Of a stretch of DNA of 64,000 nt, positions 35,428-46,599 are shown piece by piece. Both the position numbers and the translations under genes were made by a program. This DNA comes from Verrucomicrobiota bacterium (GTDB taxonomy: Bacteria; Verrucomicrobiota; Verrucomicrobiia; Verrucomicrobiales; Verrucomicrobiaceae): contig CAUJJC010000062.1 in assembly GCA_963204975.1 (NCBI GenBank), positions 1-64,000 on the forward strand. Direction: 5' to 3'. The notes beneath the pieces were generated by a model. That model ran no database searches, was not told the DNA's origin, and worked only from the letters and a program-made list of their open reading frames with translations. The stretch's first letter is position 1; each line of letters opens with the position of its first letter.

Positions 35428-38400
35428 TCACTTCCCAGCCCCCAATTGCTCATAATACTTCTGCACCAGCTCGCGGTAAGCCTCCGGCACGGGATCACGA
35501 TCCACGGGTGCAAGCGGGTTCTTGCCTTCGCGACGAGCGAGTTCCTCGGTCACCTTGTCGCGCAGTTCGACCAACGGCGCGACGATGCGCGTGTTGAGAA
35601 ACTCCACCGCAGGCTGGTCCGAATGCCGTTCGTAATCACCGCGATACTGCCGTGCTCGATCCAGGACCGTGGCCACTTGATTGCGAAGCTCAGGGTTGCC
35701 GAGAGCTTCTTCGAGATTGCGCAAACGATCTGTCCACTGACCAAACCCGGCACCCGTAAGTGCGGATTCATCCGCCGCTTCCTTCGCTTCGTCGAAGAAC
35801 CAGTCGCCACCGTTCACGTTGCGACCACTGCCGTTCTTTGGTCCGGCACCCGGCTTTGTGCCCTGCCCTTTGTCTGAGACGGATGCATCACCCTCAGCGG
35901 ACTCAGCCCCATTTTTCGCCCCACCATTTGAGTTTGATGGCTTGCCTTCACCTTTACTTTGTCCGGGCTCGTTCGCGGAAGCGACTTCGCCTTGGCCTTG
36001 GGCATCCTTGCCTTGCTGACCGTCGGTGGCTTTGCCTTGACCTGGTTGACCCGGTTGACCTTGGGGGGCTTGACCTGGTTTGTTGTCCGGTTCGTTTGAG
36101 GCCATCTGGCCTTTTCCTTCACCGGGCTTGTCGCCTTCGCCACCCTTGCCTTCGGCTTTGCCATCAGCCTGCGCCATCTGGCCCTTGCCGTCTTTGCCGG
36201 GTTGCTGCCCTGGCTTGTCGCCCTTCGCATCGGTGTTGGCTTTCGAATCATCAGCGTCCGGCTTGTCGCCCTGGCCTTCACCTTTCTTGGACGCATCGGC
36301 CATGTCCTTCTTGTTGCCCGCTGCTTGTTTTTGACCTTCGGATTTCCCGTCTCCGGTCTCGCCCTTGGCTTGATCGATGAGCTTGTCGAGTTCGTTACGC
36401 GCCATGCGGAGGGCTTCGCTCTCATTGCCAAGCACACTCTCGGCGGCGCGCTCGACGCCTGCTTTGAGCTGATCGACGGCCTTGCCTGCACGTCGCTCAG
36501 CGTCCTGCGCGGCATTGCGATCACCGTATCGCGACTGCGCACTCGCCTCGGCCAGATTCTCCTCCAGTCCCAGCGTGTGGGCTGCACGCAGCGCATCGTA
36601 GAGCTGCTTGTGCAGGAGCGGTTCTGAAGCCTCGGCCTGTTCGCTCACCCGCTTCATGTCTTCCATCAGCTTCGCGGCGCGATCCTTTTGATCCTCGATT
36701 TTCCTCGATGCCTGGGCACCGCTGAGGCGCTGCTTGAGTGAGGCTGTGGTATCAAACGCATCCTTCGATTCACCCGGCTGATTCTCCATTTCCTCGGATA
36801 ACTTTTTCTGCGCGTCGGCCAGTTCGCGAGCTTGGTCACGCATCGACTTCAACTCCTCCGTGAACCGCCGGGCCGTGCGCTGGCGGAAGTCATCGCGAGC
36901 CTTTTCGAGATCCTTTTGCGCTCGCGATGCAACCGATGAAGCCTGGGCCAGTTTTTGATCGCGCAGCTTCTCCGCAGCTTCGTTCACCTTGTCGCGCGTG
37001 TCTTCGAGCTGCTTCTTAGCCTCCGCCATGTTGGCCGCGTTCTCGGGCTTTTCCATACGCTCCTTCAGATCATCGAGATCGCGCAACAACTGGTCCTGTT
37101 CGTCCTGCAAGCGCTTCAATTGATTGGCCAGTTCCTCCTTCTGATCCTCCGTCTTCGCCTGGGCCAGTTGCTGCTCCAGCTCCTTCATCTTCTCCGCGAG
37201 CGCTTCCTGACGACGAGCCAGTTCCTTGAGACGATTGAGCACCGTGAGGTTCTCTTGCTGCTCGGCGGTCTTCTCTTCGCCAGCCGCTTTCTCTTCCTCG
37301 TAGCGCTGCTCCTTCTGCTTCAGCTCGAGCATGGAGATCTCCTCCTTCTGCTCCTGCTGGCCTTGCCCCTTCGACGACTTCGGCTTCGCCTTGGTCACAC
37401 GGTGCTCGTTGTTCTGTGCCTGATGCAGGAATCGCAAGGCTGCCTGCTCGGGCGTCATCGCTTCATTCAGCGCTTTCGCATCGAGCTTCTCACTGGCCTG
37501 CGCGAGCGTCTTCTCGGCGATTTGCATCTGTTTTTTGGCCTCCACCAGAGAAGCCTTCACCTTCGGGTTCTCGACCTTTTCCATGGCTTCGTCGAGCTTC
37601 TCCTGTGCGATTGCCTGCGAGGTCATCACGGTATCCACATCGGCTTTCATCTGCGGCATCGCCTTGCCACCCGCTTGATCGCGTTGCAGACGCCAGTTCG
37701 CGTTCACGATGTCTTTCTGAAGCTTCACCAGTTGATCGGTCTGGGTGGGCTTGCCCTCGCCTTCTTCGCTCGGCGGAGGTTCGGTCTCACGGAAGATGTC
37801 TTCAAACGCACGCACCTCGGCGAAGAACATGTCACTCATCGTGCGTCGTGTTTCACCTGTCGGTCCTTTGTCCTCGGCCCAGAAGTAATAGCTCACGAGC
37901 TGCTGTGGCTCCACGCCCTCGGACTCAAGGTTGAGCATGGTCTTCACATCGATCTTCTTGCCCTGCTCGGCTTTGGCGAGGGGCAGCGGCACATCCTTCT
38001 TCGCCTCTGCCACATCGATCACCGCACCTGCCTTGAGCACTCCCACATCGTCCCAGACCTTGGCTTCGAGCGCTAGTTCCTGCAACGGCGACACCTTCGC
38101 GTCACGCTTGGGGAAGGCCACCTCGATCTTTGGAGCTGTGTTCTTCGTGACTGTGATCGTGAAGACCGGCGTCTGCTTGCACGAGCGCTCGTGATCATCG
38201 ACGAGGTGAAGCCGATACTTGCGCGTCTCATCGGGCACCCAGCTGGTTTCGAGGAGTGTGGGATCAGCCGCAGATGGTTTGAGTTCCACCGTGTGCTCCC
38301 GGTCTGCGAAGAGTTCAGCACTCACAACCGGCTTGTTGATCTTCATGCGATAGCCGAGCTTCGAGCCCTCCATCATCGTCACCTTGAAGGTGTTCTTGAT

Positions 38401-39303
38401 CTCACGAGAAGGCTGGCCGGTGTAAGCCGGAGGTGTCACGGTGGCATCGGCGCTGATCAGCTCGGGATGAACGAACGTGGTGATCTTGAAGTCGCGTGAC
38501 TTCTGCTTCTCGAACTCCACGCGATACAGACCGTCGGCTTTGATATTGCCCATCATGCCGCCGAAGACCTTGCCATCGACCGTAAGCTTCATCGGCTGCC
38601 GCGCCTGCTCCACGCCCTTCGAGTTACAGACGACGAGCATCGCTTCCTCAGGCACATCGGTGGCAAATTTCGCCTCCACGACCAAGCGCGATCCTCGCTC
38701 CACTTCGGTATCGCCAGGGGTGACTTCGATCTCAAACTGATGCGCCTTGGGCGGCTCGGGCTTCTTGGCCTGAGGCTTGACCTTCGCCACCTCGGGCTTG
38801 GCGGGAGGAGAGAGCAGTTGATAGACGAATCCACCACACGTCAGCACCAGGCACGCCACGCCCGCGACCACTGCGATGGCGGATCGCTTCTGAGCAACCG
38901 CCGTCAGTTCATCGCTCCACAGGTGCTTCACGGCCTCCTTGACCGCGCTGTTGATGACGCGTTCCTGGAGATAGCTCAAGCCGGTGGCTCCCGGCTTCTG
39001 CTCCACCGCCGTGATCAAGAGTGATTGCAGCTCGGGATTCTTCGCCTCCACATCGCGGGCGAGCTGCTGGGCATCGAACTTCTCCGGCCTCACGAACCAC
39101 CGGATCAACAAGCCGCCGACAAACAAGAAGCCAGCCACGCCGAGGACGATCTTTGTGTAGTGCTGATTCGATCCCGGAACAAAGATGGCCACACCGAGAA
39201 CTGCTGCTGCCAGGACGAGCAGAATCGTATTCACCCAGCGCAAGCGCACCGCCCGCCGTGCTTCGATGATCTCCGAGAGTTTGCGAATGATAATGGGGTG
39301 CAT
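35428..39303 (-). CDS. Very large DUF4175-like protein with coiled-coil and Gly/Gln/Lys/Pro low-complexity region
   Basis: 1.3-kaa ORF, two N-terminal TM segments, long Glu/Lys/Gln helix region, GDKPGEGKGQMASNEPDNKPGQ... tract. Confidence 0.75.
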   Translation of the reverse strand: MHPIIIRKLSEIIEARRAVRLRWVNTILLVLAAAVLGVAIFVPGSNQHYTKIVLGVAGFLFVGGLLIRWFVRPEKFDAQQLARDVEAKNPELQSLLITAVEQKPGATGLSYLQERVINSAVKEAVKHLWSDELTAVAQKRSAIAVVAGVACLVLTCGGFVYQLLSPPAKPEVAKVKPQAKKPEPPKAHQFEIEVTPGDTEVERGSRLVVEAKFATDVPEEAMLVVCNSKGVEQARQPMKLTVDGKVFGGMMGNIKADGLYRVEFEKQKSRDFKITTFVHPELISADATVTPPAYTGQPSREIKNTFKVTMMEGSKLGYRMKINKPVVSAELFADREHTVELKPSAADPTLLETSWVPDETRKYRLHLVDDHERSCKQTPVFTITVTKNTAPKIEVAFPKRDAKVSPLQELALEAKVWDDVGVLKAGAVIDVAEAKKDVPLPLAKAEQGKKIDVKTMLNLESEGVEPQQLVSYYFWAEDKGPTGETRRTMSDMFFAEVRAFEDIFRETEPPPSEEGEGKPTQTDQLVKLQKDIVNANWRLQRDQAGGKAMPQMKADVDTVMTSQAIAQEKLDEAMEKVENPKVKASLVEAKKQMQIAEKTLAQASEKLDAKALNEAMTPEQAALRFLHQAQNNEHRVTKAKPKSSKGQGQQEQKEEISMLELKQKEQRYEEEKAAGEEKTAEQQENLTVLNRLKELARRQEALAEKMKELEQQLAQAKTEDQKEELANQLKRLQDEQDQLLRDLDDLKERMEKPENAANMAEAKKQLEDTRDKVNEAAEKLRDQKLAQASSVASRAQKDLEKARDDFRQRTARRFTEELKSMRDQARELADAQKKLSEEMENQPGESKDAFDTTASLKQRLSGAQASRKIEDQKDRAAKLMEDMKRVSEQAEASEPLLHKQLYDALRAAHTLGLEENLAEASAQSRYGDRNAAQDAERRAGKAVDQLKAGVERAAESVLGNESEALRMARNELDKLIDQAKGETGDGKSEGQKQAAGNKKDMADASKKGEGQGDKPDADDSKANTDAKGDKPGQQPGKDGKGQMAQADGKAEGKGGEGDKPGEGKGQMASNEPDNKPGQAPQGQPGQPGQGKATDGQQGKDAQGQGEVASANEPGQSKGEGKPSNSNGGAKNGAESAEGDASVSDKGQGTKPGAGPKNGSGRNVNGGDWFFDEAKEAADESALTGAGFGQWTDRLRNLEEALGNPELRNQVATVLDRARQYRGDYERHSDQPAVEFLNTRIVAPLVELRDKVTEELARREGKNPLAPVDRDPVPEAYRELVQKYYEQLGAGK

Positions 39304-39316
39304 GGTGTGACTCCGG

Positions 39317-41209
39317 TTACGCCGCATCCAACGTGCCAGCTGATGACTTCCTTCCGGCCAACCAAGTCTCCACGCCCAGCACGGCGAGCAGGAGAGCCAG
39401 GGCGAGCAGCCAATACTGCTGCTTCGCCTCCAGGTCCTCGTTGGCGAGGCGCTCCTGGTCTTTGACGGGCAGGATGGTTTCCGACTTCATCTTCACGCCG
39501 AGCGACACGAGCTTGCCGAGGTCCATCGGATTGATGCGGCTTTCTTCCGGCGGCAGATTCACCCCGAGGGTGCGACCGTCCTTGGTCTTCACGAATCCCG
39601 GCTTCTCAGCCACACCTTCGGGCAAGACGTCGCCCACCACGAACTGCGCAGGCTGCTCCAGGCTGACGCCCGCCTCGCCCAAAATGCCGTAAAGCAAGGG
39701 CACGAACTTCGAGGACAAGGCGAGCTGACTGTCGCGCGGCTGCCAGCCACTGAGCAGGATCACCAGCCGCCCCTTGCCCATCGGCACGGAAAGCAGAGCG
39801 GGCGCGTTGTTGTCGAAGCGCGCCACGATCTCCATCTTCACTCCGTCAGCCGCCAGCGTGCGATGCTTCCAGAAGTGAATCTTGGTGAAGTCGCGCAGGC
39901 GACTATCCTCGAAGGGCTTCATGACAGGATGCGAATAGTCCACCTCGCTGAGCAAGGAGAAGTCCTTCACCTCGGCTTCTTCGATTTTCACAGCCGAACC
40001 GATGAGTGCAGCCAACGCTTTCGTCTCGGTGCCCGTGACCACACACAGTGCCCGACCTCCGTTTTCAATCCAGGGGCGCAATTCAGGCAGCGGTTCCGCA
40101 TCGCTCGTCATGACAACCCAGGCAGCGGTTTTCAAAGCCTCGGCACCGCCACCTGGCACGATCTCAGGTGCCAGCTTCGACGTAGTCACCATGGCCCGGC
40201 TGAGGTAAAACATCGGCGACTCCACACTGCCTGCGTCTTCATCGCCCGTGAGCGTGACAACCTTCACGATCCTCGGCTGCGGCGGAGCAATGTGCACGGC
40301 GTTGTCAAAGATCCAGCCATCGCCGCTCAACTGCAGCACCTGGGGCACGGCGGCGGCCGGACGCGGCACGCGGAGCACGCGCGTGGCTCCGGGTGGCAAC
40401 TGCCCTTCTGCCGCGAGGCTGCCATCCGGCCACTTCAGAGCGAATGGCTCGGTCTTCGAGTCGCGCGCATTCGCCACCCGCACGCGCAGCATGGTGCTCG
40501 CCTTGCTGGCATCGACTTCATCAGAGTCGGCGACGCCGATCACGAGGCTGGCGGAGAGGTTGTTGGTGTCCTTCGGCGTGATCGCTTCGGTGACCAAAGT
40601 GACAGCCTCGGGCCACGCGAAACCGCGCAGCGCCTCGACGTTCGCGCCGTCCTGAAAGTCACTCACGACCACGATCTGCTTCTCAGCCACACCAGGCACT
40701 TCATTGATCCAGCCCACGGCCTCCACCAGTGCGCGTCCGAGATCGGTGCCCGACCAGCCGCACTGCACCTCTGGCAGCACCGCGAGGGATGAAAAGGCAC
40801 CGCCCTTCTGCAACTGCCGGTCAAACGTCGCCACGGCGTCCTGATCGCCCTTGCGCAACCATTCGCGTGCCTTGGCTAGAGCTTGCGCGAAATGGTCGCC
40901 CTGCTGCATCGAGGCACTGCGATCCACCAGCACGAGCACGGCCTTGCCCTTGCCATCGCGCATCTTCTGATCCGCCAGAAAGGGACGCGCAAACATCGCG
41001 GCGAGCAGCAGCAGCGCGAGGCAACGAAGGGCCAGCAACAGCCAGCGCTCGATCTTGCTCCGCGTGGTGGTGACCATCGGCGTGGGCATCAGGAACTGGA
41101 GCGAGGAGAACTCCACCTTGGTCTTCGGCGGCTGGCGTCGCAGATGCAGCAGGATCGGCGCGATCACTGCGGCGGCGGCAGCCAGGAAGAGCGGGAAGAG
41201 AAGAGACAT
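39317..41209 (-). CDS. BatA N-terminal domain / VWA membrane protein
   Basis: MSLLFPLFLAAAAAVIAPILLHLRRQPPKTKVEFSSLQFL; VLVLVDRSASMQQGDHF. Confidence 0.88.
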   Translation of the reverse strand: MSLLFPLFLAAAAAVIAPILLHLRRQPPKTKVEFSSLQFLMPTPMVTTTRSKIERWLLLALRCLALLLLAAMFARPFLADQKMRDGKGKAVLVLVDRSASMQQGDHFAQALAKAREWLRKGDQDAVATFDRQLQKGGAFSSLAVLPEVQCGWSGTDLGRALVEAVGWINEVPGVAEKQIVVVSDFQDGANVEALRGFAWPEAVTLVTEAITPKDTNNLSASLVIGVADSDEVDASKASTMLRVRVANARDSKTEPFALKWPDGSLAAEGQLPPGATRVLRVPRPAAAVPQVLQLSGDGWIFDNAVHIAPPQPRIVKVVTLTGDEDAGSVESPMFYLSRAMVTTSKLAPEIVPGGGAEALKTAAWVVMTSDAEPLPELRPWIENGGRALCVVTGTETKALAALIGSAVKIEEAEVKDFSLLSEVDYSHPVMKPFEDSRLRDFTKIHFWKHRTLAADGVKMEIVARFDNNAPALLSVPMGKGRLVILLSGWQPRDSQLALSSKFVPLLYGILGEAGVSLEQPAQFVVGDVLPEGVAEKPGFVKTKDGRTLGVNLPPEESRINPMDLGKLVSLGVKMKSETILPVKDQERLANEDLEAKQQYWLLALALLLAVLGVETWLAGRKSSAGTLDAA

Positions 41210-41267
41210 GAAGACGGACGATGGGACTCAACGCCCGAGCCCGCCGGATGTTGCGCTCAACCGTCGG

Positions 41268-42104
41268 CTAGAGCCCCACCGAGCGCCACACCTCCGCAGC
41301 ACTCATGCCAGCCTCGCGCAGGGACCGCAGCGAGCGCGCCTGGTCGCGCTTGGCCAGACGCTTGCCATGCTCATCCATGATCAGCCGGTGATGCTGCCAC
41401 TCGGGGACGGGCAGGCCTAGCAGGGCTTGCAGCAGTCGATGAAGATGCGTCGCAGGCAGGAGGTCTTCGCCTCGCGTCACCAGCGTGACGCCTTGCAGCG
41501 CATCGTCCACCACCACGGCCAGATGGTAACTCGTAGGCGTCTCCTTCCGCGCCAGCACCACATCGCCGAAGATCTCGGGCTTCGCCTCGTGCTCGCCATG
41601 CGTGTGATCGGTCCACTGGAGCGCCGATCCTGCGAGAGCGCGGGCTTTGGCAACGTCGAGCCGGAGCGCATACGGCTGCCCCGCAGCGATTCGCTCCTCC
41701 TGCTCGGCCTTCGATTTGGACCGGCAGATCCCAGGATACAGCGGCCCATCCGGCCCCTGCGGTGCCTGGCCTGCGCCCGCGATCTCCGCCTGGATCTCCT
41801 TTCGCGTGCAGAAGCACGGGTAGAGCAGGTCCATCGCCTCCAGCCTAGCCAAGGCAGACCGATAATCATCGAAGTGCTCGGATTGCTTCCTCACTGGCTG
41901 CTGCCACTCCAGGCCCAGCCACGCAAGGTCCTCAAAGATCGCCGTTTCATACTCCGGCCGCACACGCGTGGTATCAATGTCCTCAAGCCGCACCAGGAAC
42001 TCCCCGTCTGCCTCCTTGGCTGCCTGATACGCAAAGCCCGCCGCATAGACATGCCCCAGATGGAGCAGGCCAGTCGGCGAAGGAGCGAAACGGGTGACGG
42101 TCAT
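41268..42104 (-). CDS. gluQ: Glutamyl-Q tRNA(Asp) synthetase
   Basis: TRFAPSPTGLLHLGHVYAA, RLEDIDTTR, YPGICR, KRLAKRD. Confidence 0.93.
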   Translation of the reverse strand: MTVTRFAPSPTGLLHLGHVYAAGFAYQAAKEADGEFLVRLEDIDTTRVRPEYETAIFEDLAWLGLEWQQPVRKQSEHFDDYRSALARLEAMDLLYPCFCTRKEIQAEIAGAGQAPQGPDGPLYPGICRSKSKAEQEERIAAGQPYALRLDVAKARALAGSALQWTDHTHGEHEAKPEIFGDVVLARKETPTSYHLAVVVDDALQGVTLVTRGEDLLPATHLHRLLQALLGLPVPEWQHHRLIMDEHGKRLAKRDQARSLRSLREAGMSAAEVWRSVGL

Positions 42105-42234
42105 GGGCGAGGAGCGCAAGGCAGGGATGTCCAAGGCATTAGCGGTTGGCGAAGCCTTGCCGCTTGTCCATCACGATCATGCCGTTCACCTTAGCGCCCT
42201 CCTCCCGCGTATTCGTCATTCGCCATTCCTCCCC

Positions 42235-42780
42235 ATGCCCATCTACGAGTTCTACAGTCCCGACACGAACAAGCTCTACCAGTTCCTCGCTCGTTCGTTG
42301 CGACATCGTGACCGCACGCCTCGATGCCCGGACGGCCCTGATTTCAAAATGGAGCGCCGGGTCTCGCGCTTCGCGATCATCGGCAAGGCGAAAGGCGAAG
42401 ACGAGGGCGATCCTTTTGCCGGAATCGACGAGTCCAAGGTGGACGCGCTCATGGCCGAGATGGAGGGCGAGATGGCAGGCCTGGATGACCACAATCCCAA
42501 CCCTCGCCAGATCGGCCACCTGATGCGCAAGCTCACCGACGTCATGGGCGATCGCACCCCCGAGAGTCTCAAGGAACTCGTTCACCGCCTCGAAGCGGGC
42601 GAGGACCCCGAGAAGTTGGAGGAGCAATTCGGCGACTTCGACAGCGACAACCCCGACGGGGCACCCAGCGCCGCCGCCGATGCGCTCTGGGACACGGTCA
42701 AAAAGCGCATCAAATCCCTGCGCGATCAGCCCGTCCGCGATCCGAAACTCTACGACATGACCGACTTCATCTCGGAGTGA
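42235..42780 (+). CDS. FmdB-like zinc-ribbon family protein, Cys-poor
   Basis: MPIYEFYSPDTNKLYQFLARSL start typical of FmdB family; acidic helical C-terminus. Confidence 0.65.
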   Translation: MPIYEFYSPDTNKLYQFLARSLRHRDRTPRCPDGPDFKMERRVSRFAIIGKAKGEDEGDPFAGIDESKVDALMAEMEGEMAGLDDHNPNPRQIGHLMRKLTDVMGDRTPESLKELVHRLEAGEDPEKLEEQFGDFDSDNPDGAPSAAADALWDTVKKRIKSLRDQPVRDPKLYDMTDFISE

Positions 42781-42786
42781 GCCCGC

Positions 42787-43158
42787 TTAGTTCAGGGTAA
42801 ACCCTTGGCGATCCCTCGGGACTCGGCCCGCCTGCCAGTTGAGTCCACCTTCGGGACAAAAAACCAGCGTGACCTCAAAGCCGACCGTCCCGTCAGGTCG
42901 CCGTGCAGGCGAGCAGTCCACCACGTAGCCACGCACGATCACCCAGCCATCGTGCTCACGCAGGTGCGCCAAGGTCGTCACCCCTCGAAGCGCCGATTTT
43001 TTGAGCTTGAGCTGAAGTTCGGCCGTGAGGTCAAAGTGCTGCCGCGACCAGAACACCAGCCCGCAGGATTTCAGGGCCAGCAATTGCACCACACTCTGCA
43101 CCGACCCGCTCTGAGGCTTGAAGGCTCCCGACTCCGGTTGCTGACGCTTGGCTTCCAT
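42787..43158 (-). CDS. Hypothetical protein (PilZ-like?)
   Basis: 123-aa ORF; beta-rich pattern. Confidence 0.45.
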   Translation of the reverse strand: MEAKRQQPESGAFKPQSGSVQSVVQLLALKSCGLVFWSRQHFDLTAELQLKLKKSALRGVTTLAHLREHDGWVIVRGYVVDCSPARRPDGTVGFEVTLVFCPEGGLNWQAGRVPRDRQGFTLN

Positions 43159-43265
43159 AAAAGAAAAGGGGCTGACAGGACGGGCGAAACGGTGCCGCCT
43201 TCGCCATGAGTGTCAACGCGCATGTCAGCCGCGCGAAACCGCCCCAGGAGCCTTCTTACCGAAAA

Positions 43266-43285
43266 ATGAGAGGGCTCTCATTTAT
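43266..43285. promoter_or_regulatory. Palindrome in a divergent intergenic region
   Basis: AAATGAGA-gggc-TCTCATTT. Confidence 0.5.
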
Positions 43286-43298
43286 TAAGTTATCTTGA

Positions 43299-44648
<1,350 letters not shown>

Positions 44649-44651
44649 TGA

Positions 44652-44996
44652 ATGAAATCACGACGAGGAGCCCCTCTTGATGGTCCCAAATTGATGGGAT
44701 GGTCAATGGTCGGTTTCATCCTTGTTGGCCTATGGATTCATCCTCACGAAATGAATAACACTGCTCGACTTGGGTTTGTGTTTGTCGGATTTCAACCGCT
44801 CGTGTTTTTTTACCAACTCCGATCTTTTGTGCGCGGCGAGTATCGTTGGCTCGCACACTTCGATTTGTTTGTCTGGTGGCTGGTCACAATTCTGTCTCTC
44901 CCTCTTGGTTACTTCGGTTTACGCGCGATCTCTAAAGTCATCTGGCAACTGTTGACTGGACATGATGGCACCTCGTTCCCACCACTTTCGAAATAG
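44652..44996 (+). CDS. Small hypothetical membrane protein
   Basis: 114-aa hydrophobic ORF. Confidence 0.5.
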   Translation: MKSRRGAPLDGPKLMGWSMVGFILVGLWIHPHEMNNTARLGFVFVGFQPLVFFYQLRSFVRGEYRWLAHFDLFVWWLVTILSLPLGYFGLRAISKVIWQLLTGHDGTSFPPLSK

Positions 44997-44999
44997 TCC

Positions 45000-45992
45000 G
45001 TGTCTCCCAATCAACTCTCCTCCTTAACCCGCGCCCGCATCCTCGTCATCGGTGACGTGATGCTCGACCACTTCGTGTGGGGCAATGTCCGGCGCATCTC
45101 GCCTGAGGCACCGGTGCCGGTCGTTGAAGTCGTGCGCGAAGACTTGTTCCCAGGTGGTGCGGCGAACGTGGCGCGCAACCTCGCGGAGTTCACGAAGCAC
45201 AGCTTCATCATGGGCCGCGTCGGCAATGATGGAGCCGCGCAGCAGCTTCGTGATTTGCTCGAGACCGAAGGCGTCAGCACCGATACGCTGGTCGTGCATG
45301 ACTCACTGCCGACCATCTCGAAGACCCGCATCGCCGCGCGTCAGCAACAGATCGTGCGCGTGGATCGAGAGACACTCGCGCCCTTGTCCGAGGCTGAACT
45401 GGCGGAAATCGAATGCATTGTGCGTGCCCGACTCCCGGAACTCGATGCGATCATCATCGAAGACTACGGCAAGGGCTTCGTCACGCAGCCGCTGGTCGAG
45501 TTGCTGGTGCGTCTCTGCAAGAAAGCGGGCAAGCTCCTCACCGTCGATCCCAGCCCCCGCAACCCGCTCGACTGGAAAGGCGCGACGCTGGTGAAGCCGA
45601 ACCGACTGGAAGCCTTCGCTGCCGCAGGTCTGGACGACAAGCATACGCCCGGCGACCCAACAAAGGACCCGCAGCTCCTCGAAGTCGGCAAGCGCCTCCT
45701 TGCCAAGTGGCAGGTCGCCAACGTCCTCGTCACGCTCGGTGAGCAAGGCATGATGATCTTCAGCGCAGACGACAACGCTCAGCCGCATCACATCCCGACG
45801 CGTGCTCGCGAGGTCTATGACGTCAGCGGCGCAGGCGACACCGCGATCGCACTACTGACTCTCGCTCTCGCTAGTGGCCTGAGCCTTCACGACGCAGCCG
45901 AAGTCGCCAACCACGCGAGCGGCATCGTCGTTGGCAAACTCGGCACCGCGACATTGACGCCCGCCGAATTGCTGGAAGCCTTCAAAGCATGA
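45000..45992 (+). CDS. rfaE1: D-glycero-beta-D-manno-heptose-7-phosphate kinase
   Basis: ILVIGDVMLDHFVWGNVRRISPEAPVPVVEV, FPGGAANVARNL, YDVSGAGDTAIALL. Confidence 0.93.
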   Translation: MSPNQLSSLTRARILVIGDVMLDHFVWGNVRRISPEAPVPVVEVVREDLFPGGAANVARNLAEFTKHSFIMGRVGNDGAAQQLRDLLETEGVSTDTLVVHDSLPTISKTRIAARQQQIVRVDRETLAPLSEAELAEIECIVRARLPELDAIIIEDYGKGFVTQPLVELLVRLCKKAGKLLTVDPSPRNPLDWKGATLVKPNRLEAFAAAGLDDKHTPGDPTKDPQLLEVGKRLLAKWQVANVLVTLGEQGMMIFSADDNAQPHHIPTRAREVYDVSGAGDTAIALLTLALASGLSLHDAAEVANHASGIVVGKLGTATLTPAELLEAFKA

Positions 45993-46564
45993 GTTCGCTC
46001 GCCACCATTTTCCAGTCCCAGCTCGCCGCCCACAACGCTGCCATCGTGCGTCTGCCGGAGTGCTTGCCGGTGATCGAGCAGCTCACTGCCGCCGTCATCA
46101 AGGCGCTGCACGCAGGCAACAAGATCATTTTCTTCGGCAACGGCGGCAGCGCGGCGGATGCCCAGCATCTCGCGGCCGAGTTCGTGATTCGCTACCGCAT
46201 CAATCGCCGTTCGTTGCCGAGCATCGCGCTCACGACTGACACCTCGATGCTCACCGCTTGCGGCAACGACTTCGGTTTTGAAACCATCTTCGCGCGTCAG
46301 ATCGAAGGCCTCGCGAACGCTGGCGATGTCGCCATCGGCATCACCACCAGCGGCAACAGCGCCAACGTCCTCGCCGGCCTGCAAGCGGCGAAGCAAAAGG
46401 GCTGCATCACGTCGTCGTGGACTGCTGAAGGCGGTGGCAAGGCGGCAGAGATCGCCGACCTCGCCATCAAAGCGCCATCGCCGGTCACTGCTCACGCGCA
46501 GGAGTGCCACATGATCGTGGGGCACATCATCTGCGAGGCAGTCGATCAGGCGTTCGCGAGCTAG
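45989..46564 (+). CDS. gmhA: SIS-domain sedoheptulose-7-phosphate isomerase
   Basis: IIFFGNGGSAADAQHLAAEFV, ALTTDTSMLTACGND; ATGA overlap with the kinase. Confidence 0.92.
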   Translation: MSSLATIFQSQLAAHNAAIVRLPECLPVIEQLTAAVIKALHAGNKIIFFGNGGSAADAQHLAAEFVIRYRINRRSLPSIALTTDTSMLTACGNDFGFETIFARQIEGLANAGDVAIGITTSGNSANVLAGLQAAKQKGCITSSWTAEGGGKAAEIADLAIKAPSPVTAHAQECHMIVGHIICEAVDQAFAS

Positions 46565-46599
46565 CGCGACGCACTCGGGCACGAGCCCGACTTCATCGG

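Noticed and set aside
36955-38076. 373-aa plus-strand Leu/Arg/His-rich ORF
   Set aside because: Antisense to the 1.3-kaa DUF4175-like coding region; composition reflects reading antisense to Glu/Lys/Gln codons.
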